Under the pieces are notes generated by a model that had not been told where the DNA came from, searched no databases, and worked only from the letters and a program-made list of their open reading frames with translations. Of a stretch of DNA of 64,000 bases, positions 1 to 10,108 are shown piece after piece. Source of the stretch: Trichuris trichiura (Eukaryota; Nematoda; Enoplea; Trichinellida; Trichuridae); contig JBAJFE010000014.1 of the NCBI GenBank assembly GCA_037903355.1, forward strand, positions 3,720,001 to 3,784,000, read 5' to 3'. The position numbers and the translations under genes were made by a program. Positions within the stretch are counted from its first letter, which is position 1. Each line of letters begins with the position of its first letter.

Positions 1-1
1 A

Positions 2-1072
2 ATATTCATGGAAAGTTTTGAAAAGGAAATGTCTGAAACTGTAGACAGAGAAATTGCTCCACGACTATACAAAAGATATGTCGATGATATCTTCGTCATT
101 ATAAAAGATGGGAAAGAGGAGCAATTTCTGCAGTTTCTAAACAGCATCCGGCCGAAGCAAATAGTTTTTACAATGGAAAAAGAGGCGAATAAAACCCTTT
201 CCTTCCTGGACGCCCTGATTACTCACACAGATCAGGGACTCAAAACCAGAGTACACAGAAAGCCGACACACACCGAACAGTACCTCGATTTCTCATCACG
301 TCACCCACGATCGGTAATGCGTGGTATCATCTCTGGCATGATCAACAGAGCGGTCAATTTATGCGAACCTGAATTTATCCAATCAGAATTTAACTATATT
401 AGAAAGATTTTTTACAAAAACAACTATCCAAAATCTTTCATCAACCAAGTGTTCAAAGACAAGCTCCACAACCGGGAATCACATCAACCAAACATCCTGC
501 CCGACACACGGTTGGTTATCCCCTATGTGGCAGGATTAGGAGAAAAGATCATCCGGCTAGGAAAACAGTTAGGATTCCAAGTCTTTTTCAAAAGCTTCCC
601 CAACCTCAGGACCATTCTCCGGAAGGACAAAACCAAAATCCCAAAAAACAAAAGAACAGGACTGGTCTACGCAATCAAATGCCCTTGTTCCAGAGTGTAC
701 ATTAGGGAAACCGGAAACACCTTAGAACATAGATTCAACGAACATATGAAAAGCCTTACCACCTATAACAACGCAAAAAACATTCTCAACAACGACAACA
801 ACCCTACAAGACGACGTGGAAAGAAAATCGTGAACCCAAAAACTACCATGGACAAAGCGATACAGGCCTCCGCGGTCGTCGAACACGCCGCACGATGCAA
901 CCAGTCTCTCCATCCAAAAGTCTTATGCTACGAAAGCAATTTGCGCCTACGGAAAATCAAGGAAGCCCTATACATCAGGCACAATGAGACGTACAATAGA
1001 GACCAAGGAGCAGAAATAAACGAACTATGGGCAAACATTGCCACCCGCTTTAAATGCTGCTCACTTGACTAA
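2..1072 (+). CDS. PLE polyprotein: reverse transcriptase and GIY-YIG endonuclease (partial, 5' end outside window)
   Basis: The open frame runs in from the left edge; the first ATG is at 8 but the true start lies upstream. Residues numbered from that ATG: RT motif RYVDDIFVI at about 23-31, with the YVDD catalytic aspartates intact; the PLE-typical run of thumb and linker (HRKPTHTEQYLDFSSRHP, followed by a KDK linker); then a GIY-YIG nuclease domain at about 220-252 (GLVYAIKC then RVYIRETGNTLEHRFNEH). The second half of the signature reads YIR instead of YIG, an unusual change at a core glycine, while the downstream arginine (HRF) is kept. The frame closes with TAA and has no internal stop, so this copy is fairly young. 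It would copy and insert PLE RNA by target-primed reverse transcription. Family assignment is firm; activity is uncertain. Confidence 0.9.
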   Translation: MFMESFEKEMSETVDREIAPRLYKRYVDDIFVIIKDGKEEQFLQFLNSIRPKQIVFTMEKEANKTLSFLDALITHTDQGLKTRVHRKPTHTEQYLDFSSRHPRSVMRGIISGMINRAVNLCEPEFIQSEFNYIRKIFYKNNYPKSFINQVFKDKLHNRESHQPNILPDTRLVIPYVAGLGEKIIRLGKQLGFQVFFKSFPNLRTILRKDKTKIPKNKRTGLVYAIKCPCSRVYIRETGNTLEHRFNEHMKSLTTYNNAKNILNNDNNPTRRRGKKIVNPKTTMDKAIQASAVVEHAARCNQSLHPKVLCYESNLRLRKIKEALYIRHNETYNRDQGAEINELWANIATRFKCCSLD

Positions 1073-1323
1073 ACACAAGAAAGAAAACAAAGAACTACGG
1101 ATCAAAACCAACCAAATGGAGAAGTACCTTAAAATGAAATTTCTGAAGAACAACACATATCCACAAAAAGAAAAATGGCTAGCTGACAGGCAGAAGATGA
1201 GGACACAATGAAATCTACTTTAAAACATTTGACTTTAAACAGTTAAAACATCCCCGCGCAACACCCGTTACATCATTTTAACAGCGTGAATTTTCGTTAC
1301 GTCATTGCTTTATATTAACACCG

Positions 1324-1351
1324 CTGAAGACGGGTCTCGTTTGACCCGAAA
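1324..1351 (+). ncRNA. Hammerhead-ribozyme-like core in the PLE-1 tail
   Basis: Sequence order is CTGAAGA (1324-1330), a stem CGGGTC/GACCCG closed by a 6-nt loop, then AAAGCTCCGG. This matches the hammerhead catalytic layout CUGANGA - stem II - GAAA. Caveat: either the last G pairs with the C that follows CTGAAGA (then the G of GAAA is lost), or that C is bulged. The cleavage site and stem I could not be assigned with confidence. Hammerheads are an established feature of PLE ends; activity here is inference. Confidence 0.5.
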
Positions 1352-1405
1352 GCTCCGGAATAATAAAAATATTATCAACGGGACAAAATTTCCGTAAAAG
1401 AAACT

Positions 1406-2204
1406 CAACATGAAACTATACGGTCCCGTACCAAGAAGTTACATTTACAAAACTATGCATGTACATTCATTTGTTAAGGTACGTATAGATTTCCGCTGTT
1501 GTGAACATCATTTTTTGACAACCATACAAACGCTATCCAAGCACCGTCTTCTGTTTATGCCAACCTTTCCCGAGCTCAGTGTCGCGAACGCTCCTGTCTG
1601 TGAGTTTCAGAGCGCTTGTACCCCTTATTTCATTCCCCTTGGTCAATTTTTCGTGCGCACATTAGCCGTAACAAAGAACCCATTGAAGACAAAGCCGGTA
1701 TCGGTTTGAGAAGTCAGTCGTCACAAGCATAGAAATTTGTTTGTGGAAACCGTTTTCATATATAATTAGTCCGATTGGTGAACTTTATGAGCTTTGATTG
1801 GATGAAATGGGAGAGCATTGAGAATACCGTATACAACTTCGAAGAACGAGGTTTCGCCGGCGGCGTGATAGTGGGACGATGCTTTTGCCGGCAGCCGTTT
1901 TCACACCATCAGATCACTCCATCGGCACGATTCAATGTCGTTGTTTTATCGCTGTTGGCTCAACGGCATCACACTGCCAACCAGCGGTTCTGTTCAGCAG
2001 CGTTCATCCACATCTTTCACATGTATTCATTATGTGCTTGCAGGTTCGTCGCCGTTGGCTGATTCTCTTAGGTTTGCTGTTGCTGGTTCTGTCAGCACGG
2101 TTGTCGGTGGGTCTGACGGTGCGACATTTCACATTTGGCTTCACCAGGATTCATGTATTTCTGTTCGTTTTTGGCCGCAGGTTGATTTTCGTTGGTTCAT
2201 TCCC
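1406..2204. other. No recognised gene
   Basis: Short overlapping open frames on the plus strand (1410-2252) have no recognisable domain and read as chance frames in GC-richer DNA. I see no RNA gene or repeat here. Confidence 0.4.
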
Positions 2205-2375
2205 TCTAGTCTAGTGTTTCTCAAGGTCAGGGTCGCCAGGGCTTCCCTGTAAACGCTTGCGAGCGTTTGAGCCCCCAATTCTTATTGGTCAATTTCAAGC
2301 GCGCTGATTGGCTGGAAGGGAGAACGAAGGGTAGCCCGGACGTCATAATGTAGGTATTCCACAAAGTTATGAGGG
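2205..2375 (-). mobile_element. Fragment of a hAT-like element end, related to the copy at 38480-38643
   Basis: Reverse-complemented, this stretch aligns with the right end of the hAT element at 37777-38643. Shared blocks include TCCAGCCAATCAGCG, AAATTGACCAAT and a terminal GAGAAC/GAGAAAC before CTA. Only this end is recognisable; no opposite terminus was found downstream. Confidence 0.55.
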
Positions 2376-2429
2376 GAAAGCGTTTCCTCGGTAGTGTGTC
2401 GAACACTTACGTTCTCACCACAGAGCTGA

Positions 2430-3125
2430 CTACCCCAGCATGCAACTTTTTTTTATGCATTAGGCACAGTACCTGACCCGCAGGCCATACCTTCCTATGC
2501 AATTCAACACGACGGCCTCGGTGGGGCATGTGCTCCCCAGCGCTCAAAAGGGGTCCGCAAGAGCCCCTTTGGTGATTTGGGTTTCTATGGATTTCAGATG
2601 CCCCCCCCCGGTGGGGTACATGCTCCACTGTAAAAATAATTGCTCCGGTCCATCACGTTTGGCAAATTGCGTCTGCTTAATGCACCTAGTTCATCCCATT
2701 TTGTTTACTATTCCCGGTCCGCCTCAGTAGTTATTGGTTCACTTCGTGTGAAAATTAACCAATGGTGATGAACTCACAGGCAGCAAAAAAGCAGGCGTGA
2801 ACGAAAGCCACCAAACTAGCGGCAGCGAAGCACCGCCAGGTGAACCAAAGGCGACGAGCCGACAACATTGAACCTTGCTGAAGGCATGACGTGTTTATAT
2901 GGAAACAGCTGCCTGCATATGCGTAATCTCATTGTCACGCAGCCAGCAAAACGTCGCCGGTGCATTGTTGCTTACCCGTACAACTTCCTAAGTGCTTCAA
3001 TACGATGATCCAGGGCATGTGCCCCTCTAAGCTAAAAAGTTCCTTCCACAGCGCCTTGGTGATTTGCACGCCTCTGGATTTCAAAACCTCCCGATGAGCC
3101 ATATGCCCCTCCTTGAAAATCACTG
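2430..3125. repeat. Two diverged copies of a repeat unit (about 2430-2640 and 2910-3125)
   Basis: The two copies share GGGCATGTGC near their middle, CTTTGGTGATTTG or CCTTGGTGATTTG some 40 bases later, then CTATGGATTTC or CTCTGGATTTC, and close with a second CATGCTCC or CATATGCCCC. Spacing between copies is about 490 bp. No terminal repeats or coding potential recognised. Confidence 0.5.
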
Positions 3126-3423
3126 ATTTACGCAATGCTTTTCGGAGTGGGTGTGATACAGGTAGGGGAGAAGCTTGTGCAGGGCAGAGCGCTAGTGCAC
3201 AAAACCGTTTCGCGCTTTTCCGTTAATTTAAACCTTTGGCAGTCAAAACGTCATATGATTTAGGGAGTTGATCCTGAAGAGTTCGTAACCTCAGTAGCAT
3301 GAGCAACGCAGAAAGACGTCGTTGTTGGCGCGCAGTCGCTTCTCCATTGCTGTACGAGAACAGAAATGCTATGATCGTTTAGAGCAGCAGTTTCGTTTAC
3401 TTTAGCCTGATCAATGAGGTACA

Positions 3424-6400
3424 TTATGTAAGCTTCTGGTCGACGAATTGTAATCCTAATTCTTTGAATTTTTCGCAGTCAGCGGTTATATTCACAGATG
3501 CATACTTCTCAGCAATGGCCACGAATTCCTGGAGTTTGCAAGGCTCCCTGCAGTCCTTTATTTTAAGTTGCACCGGTTTCTTTCCATGGCCTTTTCTGTA
3601 CCAGATCTTAAATGGTAAAGATACATTAAGTTTCATTTGACACAGAAAAGTTTGACACCTGTTTACCTCAACATAGTGAATGGAAGCATGCTCATAAAGT
3701 TCCACCATGATACAAGAACTGAATTCAGGGAATTGGTCAGGCGTGAGAACTCCCCAGTCAGCGAGCAGTGCGAGTAGAGTCATGTCATGCTAAAGTGCGA
3801 TCAGGTGTACTCCAGAAATCACCCTTCTTGACTTACGGTAGAGTAACCAATAAATTGTAGTTTGTTGGCTTCTTTTTCTGTAGCTTTCTTCATGAATCGA
3901 TCCGCAATTTCCTTGAACAAGTTGGCTGTAAAGACAACGCAAAGTTATTGTGTGCTTAACCGAAGCATTGCGTCGTGAACGTGCTCTGATAAGAACTGTT
4001 GACAGTTCTTGAGTTCTATTAAATGCTCTGCCGAGCTTCTGCTCTTCAAGTTACTTCAGCATTTAGTCTACCTGGTACTTCTTGAATAAGCTCCTTTAAA
4101 TAATAGAGGTGTGGATCATACAGGACTCTAATTTCATGTTACCCAAACAGTACAAATAAGGAACGGAAGTAGCCGCTAGGGAAAAAAGAAAGTAGCTTAT
4201 ATTTATAAAAGGATTCTTTCTTCATATACTAATGTTTGAAAAGATGATGGACGTGATCACAAACACAGGATAAAACGAAATAATATATTTGTAGACTCTG
4301 TTTTTTGTATTCATTGGAATAATCGCACGAGGAAAATGGTTCACTTACAACCGCGTAAACGTTGAATTTCAGGGTTCATCTGCTGACCAAACAAGGCCAT
4401 CGCATACGACTGCTCCACTTTTTCGTACACCTCCGGTATTTGCAACCATTCAGGTAGTAGTGATGCCTTTCCGTCGTAATGCTTAAGGAGAATATTTACA
4501 AATCTCTTTTTGATTGCTGTAATTCAACAATTTCATTTGTAACATTAATTTTGCATCCTGTGTGCACCTGCAACCACAGTTAAACACTGAATTATGCGTT
4601 TAGCTCGTATGGTACACCTTTGTCAGGATTCTTCACGACGGCTTTATTCAGTGTATTTTTTAAATTGTGTTGCATTTACGACTGACGGTCCTGATGCAGT
4701 CATTACTGCAGAGAATGTAGCCCTTCAGGATCTTCCTCACCAGTCCTGTATCACCAAAGCAAATTAACTTAACTAAGCAATAAAGACTAAAAAAATTATA
4801 AGAAGGTACATTAGCTTAACTAACACAGTGAAATTGTTTTGGCTTGTTTTAAAATGTTTTGGTTACAATTACATAAAACGTTTTTACTCACTGATTTTTG
4901 ATAACTGGCAAGTGTGGAAAAAAAGTGACTGAACTGTATTCCCTTTGCTCTTGTGATTTCTGTTGTCCCATATGGAGTTAGCTGATTTTCTCGCTGTGGA
5001 TCAGTCGTCAAAAACCCCGTAAGCTCAGGAGTAAATACTGCTGAGCTTATCTATTGATCGCTGCTCACGAAGTGTTGGTCGTCATCCATGATCAGAGAAG
5101 AAAGATTATCTTTATACTGCGTAGCTCAATGTCGTCTATTTGTAATGACGTTATATAACTCCATTGTGAACTATGTTTTGTAACAAGCAGAAGTTTCTTG
5201 ACTATTCAAAATCACAAAGCAAAACAATTTGTTACTAGTCCTTCCCAAATACATTCACCTGATGTTTCATTGACTTCTTCATTAACGTAACCGGCTTCAT
5301 GGAATTTTTAATTCTGTAGAACCACTGTTCTTCTTCTGTCTATCAGGGATAATTATGCTGGATATTCAACTTAGGGCTAATGGGAACGAAGTCTCAAATA
5401 TTTATTAATGCCATCTTAATTCAAGGTTCATATCTTATTTTTGTATTGTAAGGGTCTCCTGATAAGGCATAGTTCTCAGAACCCAGCTGCTTCCCCTTCT
5501 GCGTGCCAAATACAAAAGGAGTGGTCTGAGACAAGGAGAACCTCAAAAGCTTACTCCTACTAATTTCCTAGGAACGGCCTTACAGTGAAACCTCCTTAAT
5601 CCAGACCCCCATAAACTGGACCCTTTTCTAATCCGGACTCGTGGAAGAGAACAATATAACGACTGTATACAATAAAGATGGTTGGGCTTACTTACTCGCA
5701 ACCCAGGAAACAAAGGTTACAATGGCCCAGAAATTACGCAATGATCAGCCGCTAACTCAATTTTTTTTCCAGCTAACAGAGAAGGCCGGCAACTGCGAAT
5801 GTGAAAATATAAGTTCACAGGAACTATTTCCCATGTTGCTTCGCGGTACAACGTCCACGCCAAATAAGAAACTGGTTTCCAATGGTCAGTCGTTTTCCTC
5901 GATCAGACGGACTCCGCCACCCTCGTAAGCTAACTCCCCACTTGCAGAGACTGACATCGCGCTGTGGACGCCAGGAACCTACATCTAAAATTGCATTACC
6001 TGCTTCTGTGTGACCTACTGTAAGCCTCTTCTATAAACCGGAATTTTCCGTAATCCGGACTACCTTCCGCCCTGACGCGTCCGGATTAGAGGGGTTCCAC
6101 TGTGCCTGGATTTGCGTCAGATGTGAAACTTCAAAAGGCTTTTACAAAAAGCCATGTTTCTGACATAAATTTGCTTGTGACATAGAAAATGAAGCTCCTT
6201 CTAACTGTTGTGTGAAAGGACATAATGGAAGCTTCGACAAATAAACGTTTAACGGATGGCACCTCCGTATCAAATTCGCTTATAATCTAAATTAGTTTTT
6301 TCTCAAAATGAAGCGTTGCGTCATGTTCTGTAGGCTGAATATCTGTCGAGAAAGAACATATAAGCCATAGAATAAAGCGTTTAAGCGGTACATATTCCAT

Positions 6401-6529
6401 TACGAAGTGCCTTATTTTCAAGCATATACATGTTATTCAATAAACCTGGTTATCTGATTATTATTTCAAATTTCATGCCGTGCCAATTTTTAGCGCTCTA
6501 AAGACGGAATAAAGTCAGGCGAAAAAGCT

Positions 6530-6569
<40 letters not shown>

Positions 6570-7795
6570 AGCATATATATCATGATATAAATATATATAT
6601 GAATTGTTAATAGCTGTTTTTCTTTGTTAAATAGCTAAGACGTCATGCAGCTTAGCTTAGTTTGTTCATTAGACTTGTGGCTATTTCAATATTTCTTCTG
6701 AACGGAGACCAACAGTATTAGACTGCCAAGCTTTAAAAGTACGAAGTATTCCAACTGTTCGTCACCAGCAAATCACGTCATTTATTCTGTTGTTGTGATT
6801 AGATTGTCCTAGATCATTACATTGAGTAATTCGTGTCAACTGTGTTAAGTGCCAAGTAGTCAATTATTCAACTGATTAATTCATTTAAGTTTTCGTACAT
6901 AGCGTGTATGTGCTCATTCCTCAATCACATTCGCTTGAGTGCAGTATGGTTGGTCGTTAGAAAGAAGGAATGTCATTTAAGAAAGCAAAGGCAAAAGTTT
7001 ACATAAGAGTGCACTTCTGAGCAATTAAAACTTACATAACAAATCGTCGCCTCGGCGAAGAGGAAAAGTTCCATTTTCTGCAGTTTCTTTCCTAGCTTAC
7101 TTTCCACTAACTGCAGCACTTTGGGATCAACCAGAGAAACCGACTTATCACTGGTAGCATTAGCAACTTTCAAGATGAAAGGTCGATAAGGAGGTGGGCA
7201 GTTGGCATAAGTGACATCCAAAGTCTTAAAAAGTAAAATCATGTAAAAAGGTTGGTGGTTCGAGTATGCGGTACTGAAGACCTGAAACACGGATGGAAAG
7301 TCACGGAACGTTTCACAAAATTGAATGAATAATAAAAGTAACCGACCCTGTCATGTTTAAGGGGTGTTCTATGAATTGGGATTGTCTGGTATGCTGAGAA
7401 CGCATTGCCATTCATGGAAAGTGCGCTAGGAGGGATGAAACCGCTTATGGTTGCAAGTCCGCTCATTATCGTTCGGTTGGAATCACTTGATCTGACGTAA
7501 ATCTATTGCATTAAGCCCAATGTAGCGCGCGTGATGTATAAGGAGGTTGAGAGAAATACCGTTTCTGTTGAATAATTGGTCATGAATTCCTTGTATCGCT
7601 GTTGGAGGAATTCTCCTAGTAGACGTTGCTCTTGAATACCCTTCTGAAATGCGCGGTGGGCAATAAAAAGCCTTCTAAACTGGTGCTCCATACCGTGGTC
7701 AATTCTGCCAAGCCTCTCGGCCACTGTTTAGCCAACTGGTCATTTGGAAACCGAAAAACGTTTGCAACTGGTGCTCTGCTTCCGTGTCGCCACAC
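3424..7795 (-). CDS. Histidine acid phosphatase (lysosomal/prostatic acid phosphatase family), eight exons readable, N-terminal exon not placed
   Basis: Hydrolyses phosphomonoesters through a phospho-histidine. Exons in transcript order: 7694-7795, 7560-7643, 7347-7502, 7036-7224, 4349-4481, 3837-3925, 3667-3789, 3424-3606; all junctions keep frame and give 352 residues. Exon 1 opens with VWRHGSRAP, the family's RHGxRxP phosphate-binding loop; WPRGLAELT follows. Exon 3 has IYVRSSDSNRTIMSGL, matching the YVRSTDxxRTLMSA motif with the substrate-binding arginine, and IPIHRTPLKHDR. Exons 6-7 join as YSTHDMTLL, supplying the catalytic HD pair (usually YSAHD). Exon 8 gives IWYRKG and the DCREPC cysteine pair. 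Introns are as short as 50-60 bp except the 2.5-kb fourth, which holds a Tigger-like MITE. The signal-peptide exon should lie above 7800; a candidate is at 9917-10054. No membrane segment is seen at the C-terminus. Confidence 0.88.
5583..6102. mobile_element. Non-autonomous pogo/Tigger-like DNA transposon
   Basis: Terminal inverted repeats of about 24 bp: CAGTGAAACCTCCTTAATCC on the left, and the complement of CAGTGGAACCCCTCTAATCC on the right. Flanked by TA on the left and TG on the right, so the TA duplication is probably mutated. The 520-bp body has no recognisable transposase; a 95-codon open frame inside (5641-5928) has no family signature. It sits in intron 4 of the acid phosphatase gene. 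Confidence 0.75.
6527..6572. repeat. Perfect (AT)n palindrome with GCTACGTG arms
   Basis: GCTACGTGATAT, a run of TA dinucleotides, then ATATCACGTAGC form a perfect inverted repeat of 46 bp. It could extrude as a cruciform. It lies in the large intron of the acid phosphatase gene. Confidence 0.9.
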
Positions 7796-8022
7796 CTTGA
7801 AACAATGTGACCAGTCTTCAGAACGCAATTTATTCGCGTGATGTTTTATTAATGCAGTAGAATCGCGTTTAGCAGAATAGGTCAGGAAGTCAAAATTCTA
7901 AATTGCTACGCAATATCAGTGTTACTTTGTTGTTTAATGGTTTTGCTAGAAGATAGCGCTTCATTTTTTACCATTATACTCTCACTAAGAATAATGGATT
8001 TGTTTATAGTTAGTTTAATGCA

Positions 8023-8481
8023 ATGCCCAGCCTCAGCTATGCAGAGGTGGAAATAGAAGAATTCCCTCCACATTTAAAAGCATTTGTACGATCAGATGAG
8101 TGCGAAAAGGTTTATGTTAACGTGCAGTTAGTTCGTGAGTATTCAGGACTTCGAATTTCAAACGATGATGGGGTCACTGAATCAGTCCTAAATGTAGAAG
8201 ATGAAATAGCAAAAGGCTTTAATGCAGGTAGTGAAGTTGAAATTGGAGATCCTTTTCGTTGTAAAACCTTTCAGTGTTTGGAAATTCCTCTTTGAATAGT
8301 TTAAAAAGAAAGGAGCAGTGCAACTCAGCAAAGCGATTACGCTTAAAGAAAACCTGTTGTTTGGCAGTCAAGAAACGAAAGACATCGCTTCGAGAAATGT
8401 GTTCTATGGATTAAAAAATGGTGTGGCGATCTTGAATGGTTGTAATGAAATCCACCTACTGAAGATAAAGCTCTTCTTAAG
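8023..8481 (+). pseudogene. Unrecognised protein-coding remnant with a frameshift and an in-frame stop
   Basis: An open frame begins at ATG 8023 and runs 90 codons (starts MPSLSYAEVEIEEFPPHLKA, acidic). Near 8255 the coding-like signal moves to another frame, reading VKPFSVWKFLFE, a TAG, then FKKKGAVQLSKAITLKEN and ETKDIASRNVFYGLKNGVAI, and ends at a good donor (AAG followed by GTAGGT, 8482). Composition across both frames looks like one continuous globular protein of about 150 residues. That suggests a formerly functional gene or exon with one frameshift and one stop. I do not recognise the family. It lies antisense and upstream of the first readable phosphatase exon. It could also be two real exons with a short intron I failed to place. 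Confidence 0.4.
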
Positions 8482-9916
8482 GTAGGTAGTTTATCATAGT
8501 AAAATGTTTTGCAATCAAAAATGAAAGACTTTATAACTGCATTTCGAAATTTTATCTGTTTATTTGTTACGGAAATTGTACAAACCGATTATTTATATTT
8601 ACACGTAGGTTAAGTCCTTCAAACTTGAGAAGCCTGCCATTTTTCGTTTGCAACCGTTAAAAACAGGTACCATACCAAAGAAGAGAGAATTAAAGTTTTT
8701 AATTCTTTATTTCTAAACACTCTTGTTCCCTCTTTATGGTTACTAGGGAGTTCAGTTCAATGATATTCTCATCCATTCCTTGGCTGGGTGCCTGTGTCGT
8801 TCAACTAAAGGCATTCACGACCAAGCGAGAGAGAGAGAGAGCTCGTGACCAAAGGCCCTTATTTTTAATTGATGGACTGCTACACATTTGAGGGAATTTA
8901 ACGTTGACAGTTTAGTGACGGCCTGCTACACGCCACAGAGAAAAATTGCAGGAACTTTCAGCCGTTTACAGTTGCCGTAGCAAGAACGCAGTGCAATGTT
9001 TCCGGTACAAGTCAAGTTCTGTATTTAGCGCAATGATAAAGACGAATGAAGGACAAATCAGAATGAAGGAAGCACTTAACTTTGGACCAGGATTTGTGCC
9101 GTTTTTGATTACTGCCTACAAACTGGTCTGACAAGAGATCGTACCCTTTAATCTAATTAATTCAGTTCTCCCGCAATGTCTTACGCAAGTGACCTATCCG
9201 CATACCTTCAGTCTGATCCGTCCTTTATCCTTTAACTGTAGTACGAAAGCTTCACAACAGTATCTTACATCAGAAACGATAAACCGTTTAAAGTTCCTGT
9301 AGTCCGCCGTTTTGAAGGAGTTTACGGCCAAGAGAGAGAGAGTTCCTCTAAATTTGATATCATATAGGAGAAATGAACTTCCATGATAAGCGATGTCAAA
9401 ACAAAAGGACCAAGTAATTTTAACAGTTATTCAATTAAGCACCGTAAATTCTTATGGGTTTTAACGGTTATTTACTTCTCTGAATTACCCCTGCTCACAT
9501 GTACTTCAAGTAATCGAAACTCTACTGCAGTTAAGCATGTTACCAGCTGTATGAAAGGAACATGTGCATAACATGTACAGATGATCTTATATTAAACGTT
9601 CATTAGTAAATTTTATGAATATAATGTCAAGAAACAGTTGCGTGAATCAAAGTATAATTCAAATATCCTTCAAAGTGGGTAGAATGCTTACCGCAGCAAC
9701 CAGACGCAGGTCCTTTGAATTTACCCTGTCGCCTAATCCTACCAAAACAGAAGACAGCAGCGTTTCTAATTCTTCCCAAAAGCCCTACAATCGAACGTTA
9801 CGGCTTTAATCCTATGAGACTTCATATTCACATTCACCTTAAGTTTTGTTAGGAGACTTTGCAGCTTAATTTTTGCATAGTGCAACGCTTCAAATCTCTG
9901 TGAATTATTTATCTGA
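8482..9916. other. Intergenic or intronic DNA, no recognised gene
   Basis: Contains two short GA runs (about 8828 and 9334), each preceded by a similar GACCAAG or GGCCAAG context. No domain or RNA gene was recognised. Confidence 0.35.
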
Positions 9917-10054
9917 TTAGAACTTGCCCGGTCGCCGTTGTGAACGCACTGCTGAAGGGTTATCTTCTGACTGCGTCGCTTTGTTGCTTTCGATGTCAGA
10001 CGATACATGACTAACTGCTAAGAGCAGGAAAACGATTCGTTGGGTAAATTTCAT
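9917..10054 (-). CDS. Candidate signal-peptide exon, possibly the missing 5' exon of the acid phosphatase
   Basis: From ATG 10054 the minus strand reads MKFTQRIVFLLLAVSHVSSD, a convincing signal peptide (basic start, LLLAV core, small residues), followed by a polar stretch. A donor-like GTGCGT follows NPSA near 9955. The acid phosphatase begins at VWRHG and lacks both its signal peptide and the short strand before it. This exon is on the same strand about 2 kb upstream, so it could belong to it, but an intermediate exon would be needed and the link is not shown. Confidence 0.3.
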   Translation of the reverse strand: MKFTQRIVFLLLAVSHVSSDIESNKATQSEDNPSAVRSQRRPGKF

Positions 10055-10108
10055 CCTTCGGTTCCTATAATTATTAGGGTGCTGATATTTTTTCATTTTT
10101 TCTACCAC

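Larger units (their letters stand above)
1..1405 (+). mobile_element. Penelope-like element, 3' part (PLE-1)
   Basis: The left edge of the window cuts into a Penelope-like retroelement. It contributes the C-terminal part of the reverse transcriptase and the GIY-YIG endonuclease (open frame to 1072), then about 330 bp of untranslated tail. The tail ends with a hammerhead-like core (1324-1351), an AATAAA-rich stretch and a closing motif with ACGGGAC and TTCCGTAAAA. The same tail order recurs at 41660-41760, which supports the 3' limit near 1400. The 5' end lies outside the window, so completeness cannot be judged. Confidence 0.85.

Noticed and set aside
1410..2252. Overlapping plus-strand frames of 95-111 codons
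   Set aside because: Three mutually overlapping frames with no domain; typical of chance in GC-richer sequence.
5641..5928. 95-codon frame inside the Tigger-like MITE
   Set aside because: No transposase or other family signature and no supporting splice structure.
7503..7724. GMEHQF motif in the acid phosphatase region, resembling the family's GMxQHF
   Set aside because: It falls in a different frame from the flanking exons and lies inside a clean 50-bp GT...AG intron. Splicing it out gives a perfect family match (ELTT|KGIQEQRLLGEF), so the motif is coincidental.
7616..7828. Long uninterrupted reading of the RHG exon through its downstream intron
   Set aside because: The reading past 7694 is intronic; the family sequence requires the splice there.
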